Position numbers and translations under genes: made by a program. DNA of 13,745 nucleotides from JBQCEE01 sp051960575 (lineage in GTDB: Bacteria > Actinomycetota > Actinomycetes > Mycobacteriales > Jatrophihabitantaceae), in assembly GCF_051960575.1 (NCBI RefSeq), contig NZ_JBQCEE010000395.1, positions 1 to 13,745 of the forward strand. The letters run 5' to 3'. Positions 12,033-13,745 of this stretch are shown here, piece by piece (positions within the stretch are counted from its first letter, which is position 1; each line of letters opens with the position of its first letter). Below the pieces are notes generated by a model. It was given only the letters and a program-made list of their open reading frames with translations, searched no databases and was not told the origin of the DNA.

Positions 12033-13745
12033 ATGGCAGAGGCAGCGACGGTCGAGGACCATGGAGCGCGCCCCGTGGCGACCGGGATGCCGTCAGAGCG
12101 TGGGGTGCGGCGCCTCGTCGATGCGCTGCAGCGCAGCGAGACAGGTCTGCTCGTGCTCGCGCTGGCCGTCGGCGCCGGCGCCGGCGGCGGCGCGATCGTC
12201 TTCCGCTGGCTGATCCGGACGTTCACCCTCGCCCTCTCGGGCCACGCCGACTACACAGCAGGTGGCGGGCTCGCGAACCCGCACGTGCCCGGCCTCGGTC
12301 GCTGGTTCGTGCTGCTCGCGCCGGTGGTCGCCGGACTGCTCTACGGCCCGCTCGTGCAGGCGTTCGCGCGCGAGGCACGCGGCCACGGCGTGCCCGAGGT
12401 GATGTTCGCCGTGGCGCGGCGCGGCGGGCGGATCGCGCCGCAGGTCGCCGCGGTGAAGGCGCTGGCCTCGGCGCTGTGCATCGGCGGTGGCGGGTCGGTG
12501 GGCCGCGAGGGCCCGATCGTGCAGATCGGCTCGGCGCTCGGCTCGACCCTCGGCCGCGTCGTCCAGGCACCCGAGGAACGGATGCGGGTGCTCGTGGCCT
12601 GCGGTGCCGCCGGTGGCATCGCCGCGACGTTCAACGCGCCGCTGGCCGGCGTGTTCTTCGCGATGGAGCTCATCCTGCGCGACTTCGCCGCCAGGTCGTT
12701 CGGCATGGTCGTGCTCGCGTCGGTGACCTCGAGCGTCATCGGACGCGCGGCCTTCGGCAACCGGCCGTTCCTGCACCTGCCGGCCTTCACGGTCGCCCAT
12801 CCGGTCGAGTACCTGTTCTTCGCCGCGCTGGGCCTCGTCGCCGGCGGTGTCGGCGTGCTGTTCACGCGCGTGCTCTACGCGATCGAGGACGCGTGCGACT
12901 GGGCGTGGCGGGGGCCCGAGTGGGCCCGCCCGGCCGTCGGGGGCGTGCTGCTCGGCGTCGTGCTGCTGGTGCTGCCGGAGATGTACGGCGTCGGGTACCC
13001 GGTGCTCGGTCGTGGCGTCGCCGGGCACTACGGCCTCTGGTTCCTGCTCGCCCTGTTGGTGGGCAAGATGGTCGCCACGAGCCTGACCATCGGCATCGGC
13101 GGCTCGGGCGGTGTGTTCGCCCCGAGCCTGTTCATCGGAGCGATGCTCGGTGGCTTCACCGGCGAGGTGCTGCACCACGCGAGCCCCGGCCTGTCCGGCC
13201 CGGTCGGCGCGTACGGGTTGATCGGCATGGGCGCCGTCTTCGCCGGGGCGGCCCGCGCGCCGATCACCGCGGTGATCATCATCTTCGAGCTCACCGGCGA
13301 GTACAGCGTCATCCTCCCGCTGATGGCCGCCATCGTGCTCGCCACCGGCGTCAGCCACCTGCTGTCGTCGGACACCATCTACACCCTCAAGCTACGCCGC
13401 CGCGGCGTGGACCTCGACGCGCACCCCACTGCGGACGTGCTGGCCGGGGTGCACACCCGCGCCGTCATGGAACCACTGGGGGAGACGCTGCGTCCGGACA
13501 CCGAGCTGCTCGCCGCCGTCGGCCGGCTCGCCCGCGCCGCGCTCGGGCAGCTGCCGGTCGTCGACGGCGACACCTACCTCGGCGTCGTCACCGCGCGCGG
13601 TGTCGCCGAGACGCTCGCCGACGGCGACCACGACACGGCCACGCTCGCGTCGATCATCGAGCACCCGACCACGATCGGCGCCGACGAACCGCTCACGACC
13701 GCCCTCGACGCGCTCGAGAGCGCCGGCACGCCAGTGCCCGTGGTC
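12033..13745 (+). CDS. ClC-family chloride channel/antiporter with CBS region, 3' truncated by the window edge
   Basis: The frame is open from 12033 through the window end (571 codons, no stop), so the C-terminus is missing. This is an inner-membrane ClC protein of the dimeric anion channel or Cl-/H+ exchanger family. The selectivity-filter segments are GHGVPE (117-122, in place of GSGIPE), GREGP with gating Glu E159 (157-161), GVFAP (360-364) and central Tyr Y424 in GEYSVILP. The internal proton-transfer Glu of the E. coli exchanger (E203) aligns with L213, next to E212. From about residue 467 a cytosolic CBS domain starts (RAVMEPLGETLRPDTEL, then LPVVDGDTYLGVV) and a second one is cut off. 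ATG 12033 falls where transcription from TACAAT should start, so the mRNA may be leaderless. ATG 12024 and GTG 12027 are in-frame alternatives. The gene probably responds to the divergent MarR. Confidence 0.94.
   Translation, partial: MAEAATVEDHGARPVATGMPSERGVRRLVDALQRSETGLLVLALAVGAGAGGGAIVFRWLIRTFTLALSGHADYTAGGGLANPHVPGLGRWFVLLAPVVAGLLYGPLVQAFAREARGHGVPEVMFAVARRGGRIAPQVAAVKALASALCIGGGGSVGREGPIVQIGSALGSTLGRVVQAPEERMRVLVACGAAGGIAATFNAPLAGVFFAMELILRDFAARSFGMVVLASVTSSVIGRAAFGNRPFLHLPAFTVAHPVEYLFFAALGLVAGGVGVLFTRVLYAIEDACDWAWRGPEWARPAVGGVLLGVVLLVLPEMYGVGYPVLGRGVAGHYGLWFLLALLVGKMVATSLTIGIGGSGGVFAPSLFIGAMLGGFTGEVLHHASPGLSGPVGAYGLIGMGAVFAGAARAPITAVIIIFELTGEYSVILPLMAAIVLATGVSHLLSSDTIYTLKLRRRGVDLDAHPTADVLAGVHTRAVMEPLGETLRPDTELLAAVGRLARAALGQLPVVDGDTYLGVVTARGVAETLADGDHDTATLASIIEHPTTIGADEPLTTALDALESAGTPVPVV

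Noticed and set aside
11397..12062. An extension of the HAD protein upstream to an ATG at 12062, giving 440 residues
   Set aside because: The extra sequence is the out-of-frame shadow of marR. The HAD motif I begins 10 residues after ATG 11396, which has its own SD.
12093..13358. A 421-codon open frame on the minus strand, opposite the ClC gene
   Set aside because: It is a low-complexity Glu/His/Arg/Ala shadow; the + strand frame encodes an unmistakable ClC protein.

Overview
The window is about 70% GC and gene-dense. Third codon positions are G/C-rich, there are several overlapping ATGA/GTGA stop-start junctions, Shine-Dalgarno (SD) sequences are purine-rich, and the -10 boxes have the TAnnnT form. 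Together with the gene families present (SCPx-type thiolase, DUF1295, TesB, acyl-CoA dehydrogenase) this points to an actinobacterium. I cannot name the genus from the sequence alone.

Layout. (1) Positions 1-692 hold the 3' part of a two-module VOC/glyoxalase-like gene. (2) Positions 795-7843 form a six-gene operon on the + strand: SCPx-like thiolase, carotenoid-oxygenase-family enzyme, a second VOC paralogue, a feruloyl-CoA-synthase-like CoA ligase, a DUF1295 membrane protein and a TesB-type thioesterase. Four of its five junctions overlap or nearly touch; the fifth is a 73-bp gap carrying a 13-bp tandem repeat. A near-consensus promoter lies at 740-768. (3) An acyl-CoA dehydrogenase (-) faces the operon tail to tail and is transcribed divergently from an SDR dehydrogenase (+). 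(4) A small secreted protein of unknown function (-) follows. (5) A HAD hydrolase and a MarR regulator, both on the - strand, are divergent from a ClC chloride channel/exchanger whose C-terminal CBS region runs off the window.

How the genes may work together. Regions 2 and 3 look like one catabolic regulon. The operon promoter and the acyl-CoA dehydrogenase/SDR divergent promoter share a 23-bp element with 19 identical bases, and in the divergent copy it is bounded by a GTGAC/GTCAC inverted repeat. My inference is that a C=C-cleaving dioxygenase, a CoA ligase, beta-oxidation-type enzymes (acyl-CoA dehydrogenase, thiolase, possibly the SDR) and a thioesterase act on an unsaturated aryl or isoprenoid substrate such as a stilbenoid, phenylpropanoid or apocarotenoid. 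The exact substrate cannot be read from the sequence. The marR/ClC pair appears to be a separate unit with its own palindromic operator.

I found no RNA genes, CRISPR array, insertion sequence, phage gene or attachment site. No gap between genes exceeds about 130 bp.
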